This document shows, in pieces, positions 44,263 to 53,400 of a stretch of DNA of 64,000 nt. Position 1 is the stretch's first letter. Each line of letters starts with the position of its first letter. The notes beneath the pieces are model-generated. The model saw nothing but the letters and a program-made list of their open reading frames with translations, did not search any database and was not told the origin of the DNA. The stretch spans positions 496,001-560,000 of the forward strand of contig NZ_QAOU01000002.1 of the NCBI RefSeq assembly GCF_003050965.1. Direction: 5' to 3'. This stretch comes from Nitrosospira sp. Nsp2. Lineage in GTDB: Bacteria > Pseudomonadota > Gammaproteobacteria > Burkholderiales > Nitrosomonadaceae. Both the position numbers and the translations under genes were made by a program.

Positions 44263-44697
44263 ATGTTCATTGACTGGAGTCAGTTTACCCCGTGGTCTGC
44301 GCTCATTGGCGGCGGGATGATCGGTTTTGCAGCTGCGCTGCTGATTCTCCTTAACGGAAGGATCGCAGGGATTTCCGGCATTGTCGGGGGGTTGTTCACT
44401 GCTGGCAGGGACGATGCAGGATGGCGTATCGCCTTTCTTTCCGGCCTTGTTGCTGCACCCCTGGTCTGGCAGTTTTTCCGGGAGCTGCCGCTAATCCGGG
44501 TTGACGCCAGCTATGCCGTATTGGCAGTGGCGGGACTGATTGTCGGAATCGGCACCCGCTATGGTTCGGGTTGCACCAGCGGGCACGGAGTTTGCGGAAT
44601 CTCGCGCGGGTCGCCGCGCTCGGTTGCAGCAACACTCATTTTCCTGGGGGTAGGCATGCTGGCGGTTTACGTCATTAGGCATGTACTTCCATCATAA
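44263..44697 (+). CDS. YeeE/YedE family sulfur transporter, first half
   Basis: The 144-residue protein has four predicted membrane helices and the family's Cys-containing stretch TRYGSGCTSGHGVCGISRGS, together with LLILLNGRIAGISGIVGGL. YeeE/YedE proteins take up thiosulfate or similar sulfur compounds through a Cys relay; in many bacteria the protein is split in two halves encoded side by side (PmpA/PmpB), as here. The second half starts 12 bp after this stop. Start ATG 44263, with AAGGGAGCACCA upstream. Confidence 0.92.
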   Translation: MFIDWSQFTPWSALIGGGMIGFAAALLILLNGRIAGISGIVGGLFTAGRDDAGWRIAFLSGLVAAPLVWQFFRELPLIRVDASYAVLAVAGLIVGIGTRYGSGCTSGHGVCGISRGSPRSVAATLIFLGVGMLAVYVIRHVLPS

Positions 44698-44709
44698 GGG
44701 AGAAACTGG

Positions 44710-45123
44710 ATGATCAATCTGATAGCGCTGTTGTCCGGCCTGATTTTTGGCCTGGGGCTGATCCTTGCTGGGATGGCCAACCCTGCAAAGGTTCTGGCGT
44801 TCCTTGATGTTGAGGGTGCATGGGATCCCTCTCTTGCACTCGTCATGGGAGGGGCGGCAGGGGTTGCTTCGCTGGCATTCGCCGTTGCCCGGGCGCGCCA
44901 TCGCAGCTATCTAGGCGCAAAGATGCAGATTCCTGACTCGCGGGTGATAGACAGGAGGCTCGTTCTCGGCAGCCTTGCATTTGGCATTGGCTGGGGAATG
45001 GCTGGCATATGTCCTGGACCTGCCCTGGTGCTGCTTGGAAGCGGGAGCGCCAAGGGCATCGTCTTTGTCGGGGCCATGCTGCTGGGGATGGGTATTTTTG
45101 CGATGCTGGAGAAAAATCGGTAA
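44710..45123 (+). CDS. YeeE/YedE family sulfur transporter, second half
   Basis: The 137-residue protein has four membrane helices, beginning with INLIALLSGLIFGLGLILAG and MANPAKVLAFLDVEGAWDPS. A conserved Cys lies in GWGMAGICPGPALVLLGSG. It complements the preceding gene to give a complete YeeE/YedE channel (PmpA/PmpB type) in the inner membrane. The ribosome binding site AGGGAGAAACTGG precedes ATG 44710. The substrate, thiosulfate or sulfide species, is inferred from the family. Confidence 0.92.
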   Translation: MINLIALLSGLIFGLGLILAGMANPAKVLAFLDVEGAWDPSLALVMGGAAGVASLAFAVARARHRSYLGAKMQIPDSRVIDRRLVLGSLAFGIGWGMAGICPGPALVLLGSGSAKGIVFVGAMLLGMGIFAMLEKNR

Positions 45124-45211
45124 TGGATAGAGGGCAGGATTTTACGGACATGACCCGCATGCATGCTGCGGCGTCCAGCGCCTGCAAGGTGCTCAAGATA
45201 CTGTCGAATGA

Positions 45212-46276
45212 TTGGCTTCGGATCCTGTGTTAACTGATCACTACCCACAGCAGGGTCGGCGAATTGGAAAAAGAACGCCGAATCCGCCAATTCTAATTTT
45301 CGTCATCTTCCTTCTTAATTTCTCTGCAGGTTGGGCTGATGAGTCATTAACCCTTTCGCTACCCATCGGTTGTGAAGTTGGCAAAAACTGCTTCGTCCAG
45401 AACTATGTGGATCACGACCCATCCTCCGGCTACCGTGATTTTTCTTGCGGTACCCTAACCTATGACGGGCATGATGGTACTGATTTCCGCTTACCTTCGA
45501 TGACCGTGATGCGAGCAGGCGTGGCTGTCCTCGCAGTCGCTGATGGCGAAGTCACAGGAGTCAGAGACGGCGAGAAAGACATATCAATCCGAGTGATCAG
45601 CAAAGCAGCAGTCGCTGGCCGGGAATGCGGAAACGGCGTTTTGCTACGACATCCCGATGGATGGGAAACGCAGTATTGCCATTTAGCTAACGGCAGTGTC
45701 TCCATCTCCAAGGGCCAGCATGTTAAACGCGGTCAGGTACTCGGAAAAGTTGGACTTTCGGGCGCCACCGAGTTTCCACACCTGCATCTATCCGTCTGGC
45801 ATAACCGGAAAATCGTCGATCCATTTTCTCCCAATGCCCAGTCGGGACAATGCGGTTCTGAACAATCCCTTTGGGATGACGTCACGGCGAAAGTAGTAGC
45901 GTATCGAACACGCATTCTGCTTAATCTAGGCTTTGCCGACCGAATCCTCTCCATGGATGATGTCGAGAATGGTAGCCTGGAGAATTTTGCGTTTACCGCG
46001 GACAGTCCTGCGTTGGTGGCGCAGGTCAGAATGATTGGTCTTGAGGGCGGTGATATACCGAAGTTGGTTCTGCGAGATCCAAACGGCTCCATCCTTGTCC
46101 AAAGCAATCTGAAACCGCTCGATCGTCCGAAGGCACAATTTTTAACGCAGATCGGGAGAAAGCGCCCCGTCACAGGTTGGCCTCAAGGCCGGTACGAAGC
46201 GAGATATAGCGTACTCAGAGAGGGTGAATCGGTATTCGAGGAGCGCTTCGGGATCACACTTCAACCCAGCCTATAG
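45212..46276 (+). CDS. M23 family metallopeptidase (LytM-like), exported
   Basis: The protein (up to 354 aa) has a hydrophobic signal (PILIFVIFLLNFSAGWADES) and a LytM domain in the first half: TYDGHDGTDFRLPSM with the first zinc ligands (His, Asp), NGVLLRHPDGWETQYCHLAN, and the HxH motif in FPHLHLSVWHNRKI. The second half (about 220-354) has a beta-rich extension of unknown role. M23 enzymes cleave peptidoglycan crosslinks in the periplasm. All zinc ligands are present, so it should be active. No ATG is available in front of the signal; TTG 45212 or GTG 45227 may be the start. Single gene. Confidence 0.85.
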   Translation: MASDPVLTDHYPQQGRRIGKRTPNPPILIFVIFLLNFSAGWADESLTLSLPIGCEVGKNCFVQNYVDHDPSSGYRDFSCGTLTYDGHDGTDFRLPSMTVMRAGVAVLAVADGEVTGVRDGEKDISIRVISKAAVAGRECGNGVLLRHPDGWETQYCHLANGSVSISKGQHVKRGQVLGKVGLSGATEFPHLHLSVWHNRKIVDPFSPNAQSGQCGSEQSLWDDVTAKVVAYRTRILLNLGFADRILSMDDVENGSLENFAFTADSPALVAQVRMIGLEGGDIPKLVLRDPNGSILVQSNLKPLDRPKAQFLTQIGRKRPVTGWPQGRYEARYSVLREGESVFEERFGITLQPSL

Positions 46277-46836
46277 ACTATATAATCCGCCAGCGCACGC
46301 TCTCAACGTCGGGACGAGATCTCCCCATTCAGACTTCTAAGGCTAACAGACCGACTTTCTTATCGCAGTTGAAAAATAATATAACCTATCCATCAAGTCA
46401 TTGAAAGGCGGGATCCCGCTTCATCCTCACGGACCGCAAAGTGCACATGATCTCTACTGTCGGAGACAAGTCGCCTTTGTGCACAAACAAAAACCATCTG
46501 ATGTGCTGAGGATGAAATGGGATCACTCAAAGACGGGGCGCTCTGAAAGACGGGGCGCTCTGAATGGATGTAAAGCTCATGGATATTGGATGTCCGAAAG
46601 AGCGAACGAATTTATACCTCCAATATGCCCCCAGGCGGATGATGCTATGCTACCGGTTGGGTGGAGGCGACCCTCTTATGTTCCCAACGGTTGGAACGGA
46701 CAAGGCCTCTACGGCCACCAGAGTTTAGGTTTCCCCTTCGCTATATTGTAACTTGGAGCGGCTTTTCGATACGTCGCTTCCGAACAATACGAGCAGTAAC
46801 GCCGGGCGCGCTCATCCGGGGAATCCATATGGTCTA
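46277..46836. other. Decayed region with a 17-bp tandem duplication
   Basis: AAAGACGGGGCGCTCTG occurs twice in tandem (46528-46561). The 116-codon frame over it (46401-46751) resembles no protein. GGTTTCCCC at 46731 resembles part of the block in front of the coiled-coil genes. Confidence 0.5.
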
Positions 46837-46864
46837 TTGAAAAACTGACTCTGACATGTACTAT
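46837..46864 (+). promoter_or_regulatory. Promoter of CHRD copy 2, TTGAAA-N16-TACTAT
   Basis: ATGGTCTATTGAAAAAC, a 16-bp spacer and TACTATCCTA match the element upstream of CHRD copy 1 (26594-26621) in sequence and spacing. The following 85-nt leaders are also alike (GAGTTCTGTCAAATAATTGA against GAGTCCTGTTCAATAATTCA). Confidence 0.7.
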
Positions 46865-46950
46865 CCTAGACTGAGTTCTGTCAAATAATTGATCGACTCG
46901 TTAGCGGCGTACCGCAGTGCCTGAAATCCCTGAATATAGAGGAAAATAAT

Positions 46951-47541
46951 ATGAAAAACAGTCCGTTAGCTGCAGGATTTCTGTTTGCGGCGGTCTCGAT
47001 GCCAGCGGCAGCTCATGAGTCAGTATACACAGCAGTACTAAGCGGGTCTGCGGAAGCTCCGCCAAACAGTTCTCCAGCAATCGGCACGGCAACCGTCACG
47101 ATGGATATGGATCTCGTGACCATGCGAGTGCAGGAAACTTTCAGCGAGCTGCTTGGAAATACCACGGCGTCCCATATTCATTGTTGCACCACTGCGCCAG
47201 CCGGCACTGCGGGCGTTGCTACCACCGTACCCACATTTACCGGTTTCCCGTCCGGTGTGACGTCAGGTGTTTATGATCACACATTTGATATGACGCTTCT
47301 GTCAAGCTACAACCCGGCATTTATCTCTAACAATGGGAACACCGTTTCTGGCGCTTTTAATGCGTTGGTGGCAGGGCTGGATAGCGGCAGTTCGTACGTG
47401 AACATTCACTCGACCGTCTTCCAGGGCGGAGAAATTCGCGGCTTCTTGACACTGGTCCCCGAACCTGAAAGCTACGCAATGCTGCTTGGCGGGCTCGGTT
47501 TGCTTGGCTCCCTGGCTCGTCGGAAAAACAAATCGACCTAA
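46951..47541 (+). CDS. CHRD-domain PEP-CTERM protein, copy 2
   Basis: The 196-residue protein resembles copy 1 (25919-26503) along its whole length: signal peptide (KNSPLAAGFLFAAVSMPAAA), CHRD domain (TTASHIHCCTTAPAGTAGVA, GVYDHTFDMTLLSSYNPAFI, NIHSTVFQGGEIRGFLTLVP) and PEP-CTERM tag (VPEPESYAMLLGGLGLLG, then ARRKNK). It should be exported and processed by exosortase. The promoter and leader are shared with copy 1, so the whole transcription unit was duplicated; the copies are now 20 kb apart in opposite orientation. An HNH-endonuclease relic begins right after its stop. Confidence 0.92.
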   Translation: MKNSPLAAGFLFAAVSMPAAAHESVYTAVLSGSAEAPPNSSPAIGTATVTMDMDLVTMRVQETFSELLGNTTASHIHCCTTAPAGTAGVATTVPTFTGFPSGVTSGVYDHTFDMTLLSSYNPAFISNNGNTVSGAFNALVAGLDSGSSYVNIHSTVFQGGEIRGFLTLVPEPESYAMLLGGLGLLGSLARRKNKST

Positions 47542-47781
47542 CAATCTCATACGGAAGCTGGAATATCTGCCCTTGCCACGGAAAGGGACCACGTTACCCC
47601 ATTGTTCGAAGGCGGCACAGAAGATCCGAGCAACACGGTCGGATTGTGCGCTGAGTGCCACAAGGAAAAGACTCGGCAGGAATCAAACAGAGCCAGAGGG
47701 ATCACGACAAAGCCAAGGATGAGAAGCGGATGTGACATACACGGCTTTCCAACGGACAAATCCCACCATTGGCACAAGTAA
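47542..47781 (+). pseudogene. Phage-type HNH endonuclease relic (C-terminal part)
   Basis: The frame reads ATERDHVTPLFEGGTEDPSN, TVGLCAECHKEKTRQESNRA, then KPRMRSGCDIHGFPTDKS and stops at 47779-47781. DH...GGTEDPSN...LC-ECH is the HNH motif of small phage endonucleases. The N-terminal zinc-knuckle half is missing: the frame opens directly at the end of the CHRD gene. Confidence 0.7.
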
Positions 47782-47851
47782 CCCTGCCGGCCCGATAGTC
47801 TCCAGAGCAATTTCTTCGGGTACCGTAGGGCTTCTGGTAGCGTTTGAAAGC

Positions 47852-47885
47852 AAAAGCCCCTTGGCCTAAAAACCAAGGGGCTTTT
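47852..47885. terminator. Bidirectional terminator
   Basis: AAAAGCCCCTTGG and CCAAGGGGCTTTT (13-bp perfect stem) with an 8-base loop, A-run before and T-run after, so it works on either strand. Confidence 0.85.
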
Positions 47886-48180
47886 CGTTGCCTGCCGCGC
47901 AGGGATAAAGGAGTGGAGCAAAGCCTGCCGCAAGCACTCGAGGTTAGCGCACTCTCGAATTGCGTCCATGATTCTCTATTGATCAGAGAGGGCCCATGAA
48001 TGCCCATCAGCTGGGTTATCAGCCCTGCCAAGGCTTAAAGCCAAGCTAGCACTGAGGGGTACAACAACTCGACTCTACTGTATAGACGAATGAGAGAGTA
48101 CATCTCGGCAATACGGACTCAGGTTGTACGCACCAACACCCTCGATCCGCAGCACAACCCGCGAAAGGCTTAGAGCGCCT
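47886..48180. other. Intergenic, nothing recognised
   Basis: Short frames only on both strands. Confidence 0.35.
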
Positions 48181-48330
48181 TCATGCTAAAACAGCAATTC
48201 TCTGTATCGATACTCGATGAGGATTCTCTTTCAGGTATCTAGCGGCGAAGATGACGGACGCTTCTTCATGTGAAGCGGCATCACATTGATAGTCTAATGC
48301 CCAGTCATATGCGACTCTGTCATTTTCCAT
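48181..48330 (-). CDS. Possible small protein (49 aa)
   Basis: ENDRVAYDWALDYQCDAASH, EEASVIFAARYLKENPHRVS and IQRIAVLA look like natural protein, but only a weak AAGG site precedes ATG 48330 and the family is unknown. The frame extends to 48399. It may be a fragment. Confidence 0.25.
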   Translation of the reverse strand: MENDRVAYDWALDYQCDAASHEEASVIFAARYLKENPHRVSIQRIAVLA

Positions 48331-48428
48331 GGCCTTCGTTGGCGTAACGATACATTTGGTGGGTAGGGCTCGATTCGGTCGGCGGCAGCTCATCATCAAC
48401 GAGCTAATGCGGCAGAGGTAGCAAAGCG

Positions 48429-48557
48429 ATGGTTAGAATAAAAAAATGCCGGAGCAACGCAAGGTTGCATGAATTGCTAGTATCGAAAGAGGGAGCCAGT
48501 GGGTCCTTGTTTACCGCGTTAGCCGCATTTTTTGGCGGTCTTGCTCTTGGGAAATAA
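48429..48557 (+). CDS. Possible small protein (42 aa) with hydrophobic tail
   Basis: ATG 48429 opens MVRIKKCRSNARLHELLVSK and ends SLFTALAAFFGGLALGK, a membrane-like tail. A hairpin follows the stop at once. There is no good ribosome binding site. Unknown family. Confidence 0.3.
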   Translation: MVRIKKCRSNARLHELLVSKEGASGSLFTALAAFFGGLALGK

Positions 48558-48561
48558 GAAG

Positions 48562-48585
48562 GAAAGGGCCCGATAGGGCCCTTTC
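48562..48585 (-). terminator. Terminator of KGG gene 2
   Basis: GAAAGGGCCC-GATA-GGGCCCTTTC, a perfect 10-bp stem. Only a CTTCTT tract follows on the minus strand. It lies 12 bp past the KGG gene stop. Confidence 0.7.
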
Positions 48586-48597
48586 GTGTCTCATCTG

Positions 48598-48912
48598 TTA
48601 CTTGCTTTTATGGCTTTGGCTGCCGGCCTTGGCGTGCTGCTCCTGAGAACCGCCCCGTGTTGCGGAGGAAGAGCCTTCCTTACTTCCGTTGCTGCGGTCG
48701 TCGGATTTACCTCCCCCATGGCTGTGCTCGCCACCTTTCCTACCCGCCTCCCGAGCCTCTTCGGAATCGAACTCATGAGCGGTACCCCTTTCATGTGCCG
48801 CTTTGCCGCCTTTGCTGGATATTTCCCGCTGCTTGTCTGCGTCCATCGAAGCAAAACCGCGATTGCTTGTATCACCCTTATTGTTGCTGTCCTTGCCATG
48901 ATTAGAAGCCAT
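48598..48912 (-). CDS. KGG-repeat stress protein with one repeat
   Basis: The 104-residue protein has NRGFASMDADKQREISSKGG, one KGG unit (KGGKAAHERGTAHEFDSEEA, REAGRKGG) and a disordered Gly/Ser/His tail ending QHAKAGSQSHKSK. Start and tail match the three-repeat paralogue at 33152-33613, so the two differ mainly by repeat number. It starts after TAGGAGGTAAT, a strong ribosome binding site, so high expression is likely. The family is induced by stress in other bacteria (YciG). Confidence 0.9.
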   Translation of the reverse strand: MASNHGKDSNNKGDTSNRGFASMDADKQREISSKGGKAAHERGTAHEFDSEEAREAGRKGGEHSHGGGKSDDRSNGSKEGSSSATRGGSQEQHAKAGSQSHKSK

Positions 48913-49312
48913 ATTACCTCCTAAAATGTGAATGAATATGGAATCTCCCTCTTATGAACATTGTTCTCCCATCGAGAGAACTCCCTTCTTCGGGGGCGTG
49001 ACCATATCTTAGGTAGCTGCTTACGCTGTGTCTGTGTGCTGGTTCACGATTCTATAAAGTTAATAGTCCCGGACCACCAGCGCGAACTGCACCGGTACAT
49101 AAACCTGTCTGACAGCTGATCAAAAGCCGTACGATGGGTCGCGTACCTCAGCGCTTCCGCCATAAGGGCTAATGCTGGGCGGCCGTTATCATCTTCTGCT
49201 CTCATCCTCGCCGGTCTCGTGCCACCTCAACCAACTCCTCACGCAACAGCGCAAGTTCTCGTGCCCTTTTCTCCCACAGCCTTTCATTTTCGGATGAGTT
49301 TGTTTCCGACAC
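48913..49312. other. Intergenic, nothing recognised
   Basis: Contains the promoter of KGG gene 2, otherwise only short frames. Confidence 0.35.
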
Positions 49313-49804
49313 TTAATACCCCCCTATCCTCACATCAACCTTAGCCCCTGATACGGGTATATGCGCATCGTTGTACGCCTGATAACGGGATGCAACGGAT
49401 CTGATTTGCCTACTCTGCCGCACCGCGCCGCTTGTGCCTGGCTGAAGTGCGCCTGGCATCACCACGATGATGCGGGTGAATTTTTTCGTGTATGGAACCG
49501 CAGTCCCGCTCGCGCCGATAACCAAGTCTGTAATAGCCTCTCCATGTCCGGCGCGTCAACCGTCGCCATCATTCTGTTAATCTTGCCTTGTGTCGTGCAT
49601 GATCCTATCGTCCCCCTGAATTGATAGTCCGCGGGCCTCGCCGTAATTTGGCCTGGGTTGCCACGGGGCAGAGTAAGTGCCGTAGAACGAGCCGGACTCA
49701 GCGAATGCGGCCAGTCGACCGCGAGGAATGAATTGGGGTCGGCCGGGTTGAAGTTCGCCGCGGATGCTCGGGGCGTCTTCCTCCATGGTCAGTTCGATCG
49801 CCAA
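49313..49804 (-). pseudogene. Degenerate gene of unknown origin (possibly phage-derived)
   Basis: One reading frame holds two stretches divided by two in-frame stops: GELQPGRPQFIPRGRLAAFA with GTYSAPWQPRPNYGEARGLS, and VIGASGTAVPYTKKFTRIIV with DAHIPVSGAKVDVRIGGY. They look like natural protein, perhaps phage structural, but I recognise no family. Confidence 0.3.
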
Positions 49805-49944
49805 TGGGGGCCGTATTTCTTGTCCGTTACGCGGGATACCTTGTCGGTCTGCCTCAGAAAGGCGGCAGGGGTAACAGCCAACGATCCAACAATCCGGATT
49901 GGTCGAGGTGCATTACTGGCGCGGCATACTTGCCGGCATAAATC

Positions 49945-50070
49945 TCAAATGTCATGCCAACGACCCGCAAACCGGTATTTAAGCCGCCAATATTTAGAAC
50001 CATTGGGGTGAACCACGAGATACATTCCCCCGCCACCGGAGAGCTTGAAAAGCTTATCCGGTTTGGCTCG
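49945..50070 (-). pseudogene. P4-type integrase N-terminal relic
   Basis: DKLFKLSGGGGMYLVVHPNG, then SKYWRLKYRFAGR and a stop. This is the DUF4102 start of P4-like integrases (LADGGGMYLLVHPNGSK). The rest is missing. It lies about 200 bp from the att-like site at 50239-50282, similar to the spacing of the integrase at 55970 to the tRNA-Cys site. Confidence 0.75.
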
Positions 50071-50098
50071 TCGGCCCGTTATGTCCGACAGCCACGTG

Positions 50099-50146
50099 GG
50101 GGTATATCAAAGGGGCATAAAAGAATATGCCCCTTTGATATACCCC
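50099..50146 (+). terminator. Exceptionally strong terminator (21-bp perfect stem)
   Basis: Positions 50099-50119 and 50126-50146 pair perfectly (GGGGTATATC...GGGGCATA), the loop is AAAGAA, and an A then seven T follow on the plus strand. No intact plus-strand gene lies upstream, so its original gene was probably lost. Confidence 0.85.
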
Positions 50147-50238
50147 ATTTTTTTCCGGGAATGCAATGGAACAGGATGAGATGCGTTAGGAGTAAAACGA
50201 TCCTTAACGCTCGGTTTGTTTAGGAAATTTACAGGAAG

Positions 50239-50282
50239 TTAGGATGCCTTGAGACTTCCTGAAATACTTAAATGGAGGCGGG
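50239..50282. other. Putative attachment site, direct repeat of tRNA-Cys 3' end
   Basis: TAAATGGAGGCGGG at 50269-50282 equals 56128-56141, which covers the end of the tRNA-Cys gene. Upstream bases also align (TTAGGATG...CTT against TTAAGGATG...TCTT). The repeat brackets the RND pump and an integrase pseudogene, about 5.9 kb. Confidence 0.6.
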
Positions 50283-50400
50283 TTAACTTACAACTTTTTT
50301 TTATTAGAAATGTTCGAGTTACGATATTGTGTTGTTACGTTGTGCTGCAAAGATCAGACGTGTAACCTTCAATCTATGCGCGCCCTTTATTTCTGTACCT

Positions 50401-53400
50401 TCAACGAGCTGTGCCGTATTGAGCGAGCTTGCGTCCTGTCAACAAGCGCAGGCCAACGTAGAACACCGGCGTCAGGAACAGGCCGAACAGGGTTACGCCA
50501 ATCATGCCGGCGAACACGGTGATCCCGGTAGCGGAGCGCACTTCGGCCCCAGCCCCTTGGGAGAGAACAAGCGGGATGGTACCGGCGATGAACGCAACCG
50601 AGGTCATCACGATCGGACGCAGGCGCAGGCGGCAGGCTTCGAGCGCGGCCTCAACGATACCCTTGCCCTGAAACTCCAATTCACGCGCGAATTCAACGAT
50701 TAGAATTGCATTCTTGCATGCAAGTCCCATCAGCACCACCAAACCTACCTGCACAAAGGTATTGTTGTCCCCGCCGAAGAGCTTTACGCCCGCCAGTGCC
50801 GAGAGCATGCACATCGGCACAATCAAGATCACCGCGAGCGGCAGCACCCAGCTTTCGTACAGCGCGGCGAGCACGAGGAAGGCCAGCAGGATTGCGACTG
50901 GAAACACGAGCAGCGCCGCGTTGCCCTGTGTGGCTTGCTGGAAGCTCAAGTCAGTCCACTCGAAGCTCATGCCGCTCGGAAGCACGGAGCCAGCGAGTTC
51001 CGCGATCCTGCTCATCGCTTGCGCCGAGGATAACAGCTTTGGATCAGCTTCGCCGATGAAGTCGGCGGCCGGATAGCCGTTGTAGCGCAGTACAGGATCA
51101 GGACCAAAGCTCTCATGGATCTTTACCACCGAACCGATCGGCACCATATCGCCGCGCGCGTTACGCGTCTTCAGATTGATGATGTCCTCGACCGTCCTGC
51201 GGAAGGGCCCGTCACCCTGAGCATAAACGCGCCAGGTGCGGCCGAACAGGTTAAAGTCGTTGACGTAGGCCGAGCCGAGATAGACCTGCAGTGTGCTAAA
51301 CACGTCGGTGAGAGCCACGCCTTGTGCCTTGGCTTTCATGCGATCGACGTCGACATCGAGCTGCGGCACGTTGGACTGGTAGCCCGAAAAAGGGAAGCCC
51401 ATGGCTGGGTCTTGCATCACCGCACCTTGCAGCGCGCCGACCGCGCCCTGCAGCGCTCCGTAGCCAAGACCGGTGCGATCCTCGACAAACAGCGAATAAC
51501 CGGCACCCGTGCCGATGCCCTCGATCGGCGGCGGCATCAGGATGAAGGCCATGCCTTCCTCGATGCGGGAAATCTTTTCCTGGATCTCGTCGGCGATTTC
51601 CTTCGCGCTGCGGCGGCGCTCGTTGAAAGGTTTCAGGATGGGGAAGGCTACACCGTAGTTCGGCGTGTTGGTGAACTGCGTTGGATTCAAGCCGATCATC
51701 CCCGGCACATTGGCAACGCCCTCTGTGTTCTTTGCGATTTCGACCACCTTTTTCAAGACCTTGTCAGTACGCTCGAGGGAGGCGCCCTCGGGCAGCTTCA
51801 CGCCGGCGATCAGATAGAGCTTGTCTTGGGTCGGGATGAAACCACGCGGCACAACATTGAACATTATGCCGGTGCCGAACAACAACAGCGCATAGACCGC
51901 GAACACGCTGCCGCGGCGCTTCAGGATACGCGCCACCGAGCTGTGATACTTGTCAGAGCTGGCCTTGAAGAAACGATTGAACGGACCGAATAACCAACCG
52001 AAGGTGCGGTCGATGCCGCGTGCGAGCGCATCCTTCGGCGCGCCGTGCGAACGGAGCAGTTTGGCTGCGAGCGCTGGAGACAAGGTCAGCGAGTTGACCG
52101 CCGAGATTACTGTCGAGATCGCGATCGTCACGGCGAACTGCTTATAGAACTGGCCGGTCACGCCGGTTAGGAATGCCATTGGCACGAATACCGCGCAAAG
52201 CACGAGTGCGATCGCGACAATCGGGCCCGAAACCTCCTTCATGGCCTGATGCGCGGCTTCGAGCGGCGTACGGCCCTCCTCGATGTTGCGCTCAACGTTC
52301 TCGACCACGACGATCGCGTCATCGACAACGATTCCGATCGCGAGCACGAGGCCGAACAGGGTCAGCGTATTGATCGAGAAGCCGAGCACGTAGAGCGCAG
52401 CGAATGTGCCGACCACTGAGACCGGCACCGCAATCAATGGAATAATCGAGGCGCGCCAAGTCTGCAGAAACAGAATCACGACGAAGACAACCAGCAGCAC
52501 GGCTTCCAGCAGCGTGTGCACCACTGCGTCGATCGAATCGCGCACGAAGATCGTGGTGTCGTAGTCCGATCGCCATGTCATGCCGGGCGGAAACTGCCTG
52601 GCCAGTTCGTCCATTTTCGCGATCACCTCGTCGCGCACAATGAGGGAATTGGCACCTGGCGCCTGGAACAAGCCAATGACTCCGGCATCCTGGTTATCGA
52701 GTTCGCCGCGCAAGGTGTAGTCGGCTCCCCCAAGTTCGATGCGCGCGACATCGGCCAGACGCACGATTTCACCGTTCACTCCTGCCTTGAGCACGATATT
52801 GCCGAATTCCTCGACTGTGCGCAGGCGGCCTTGCGCATTGATCGGGATCAGGAAATCGCTACCACCTTTCATCGGCTCGGCACCAAGCTGACCGGCCGAA
52901 ACCTGGATGTTCTGCTCCTGCACAGCGAGCATCACATCGCCGGCGGTCAGGCTGCGGGCGGCGACCTCGTTCGGATCGAGCCATATGCGCATCGCGTAGT
53001 CGCCGCCGCCGAACAGCTGAACCTGACCCACGCCGGGCAGGCGTGCGAGTTGGTCCTTGATCTTGATATTGGCGTAGTTGCGCAGGTAAAGCGCATCATA
53101 TTTCCTGTCCGGCGAGATCAGGGTGATCAGGACCAGAAAGCTCGGCGATTGCTTCTGCGTCGTCACGCCGAGCCTGACCACGTCGGCGGGCAGGCGCGAC
53201 AGAGCCTGGCTGACACGATTCTGCACCTGCACCTGGGCAACATCGGGATCGACGCCCGGACGGAAGGTGATCGTCATCTGCAGCACCCCGTCCGTGCCGG
53301 CAACCGACTTCATGTACATCATGTTCTCGACACCATTGATCTGCTCCTCAAGTGGCGTCGATACGGTTTCGGCGATCACTTTGGGATTGGCGCCGGGATA

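Noticed and set aside
46401-46751. 116-codon plus-strand frame
   Set aside because: Contains a 17-bp tandem duplication that leaves no sensible protein; no family recognised.
51115-51993. Plus-strand frame of 292 codons over the RND permease gene
   Set aside because: Antisense shadow of the permease; no ribosome binding site or family.
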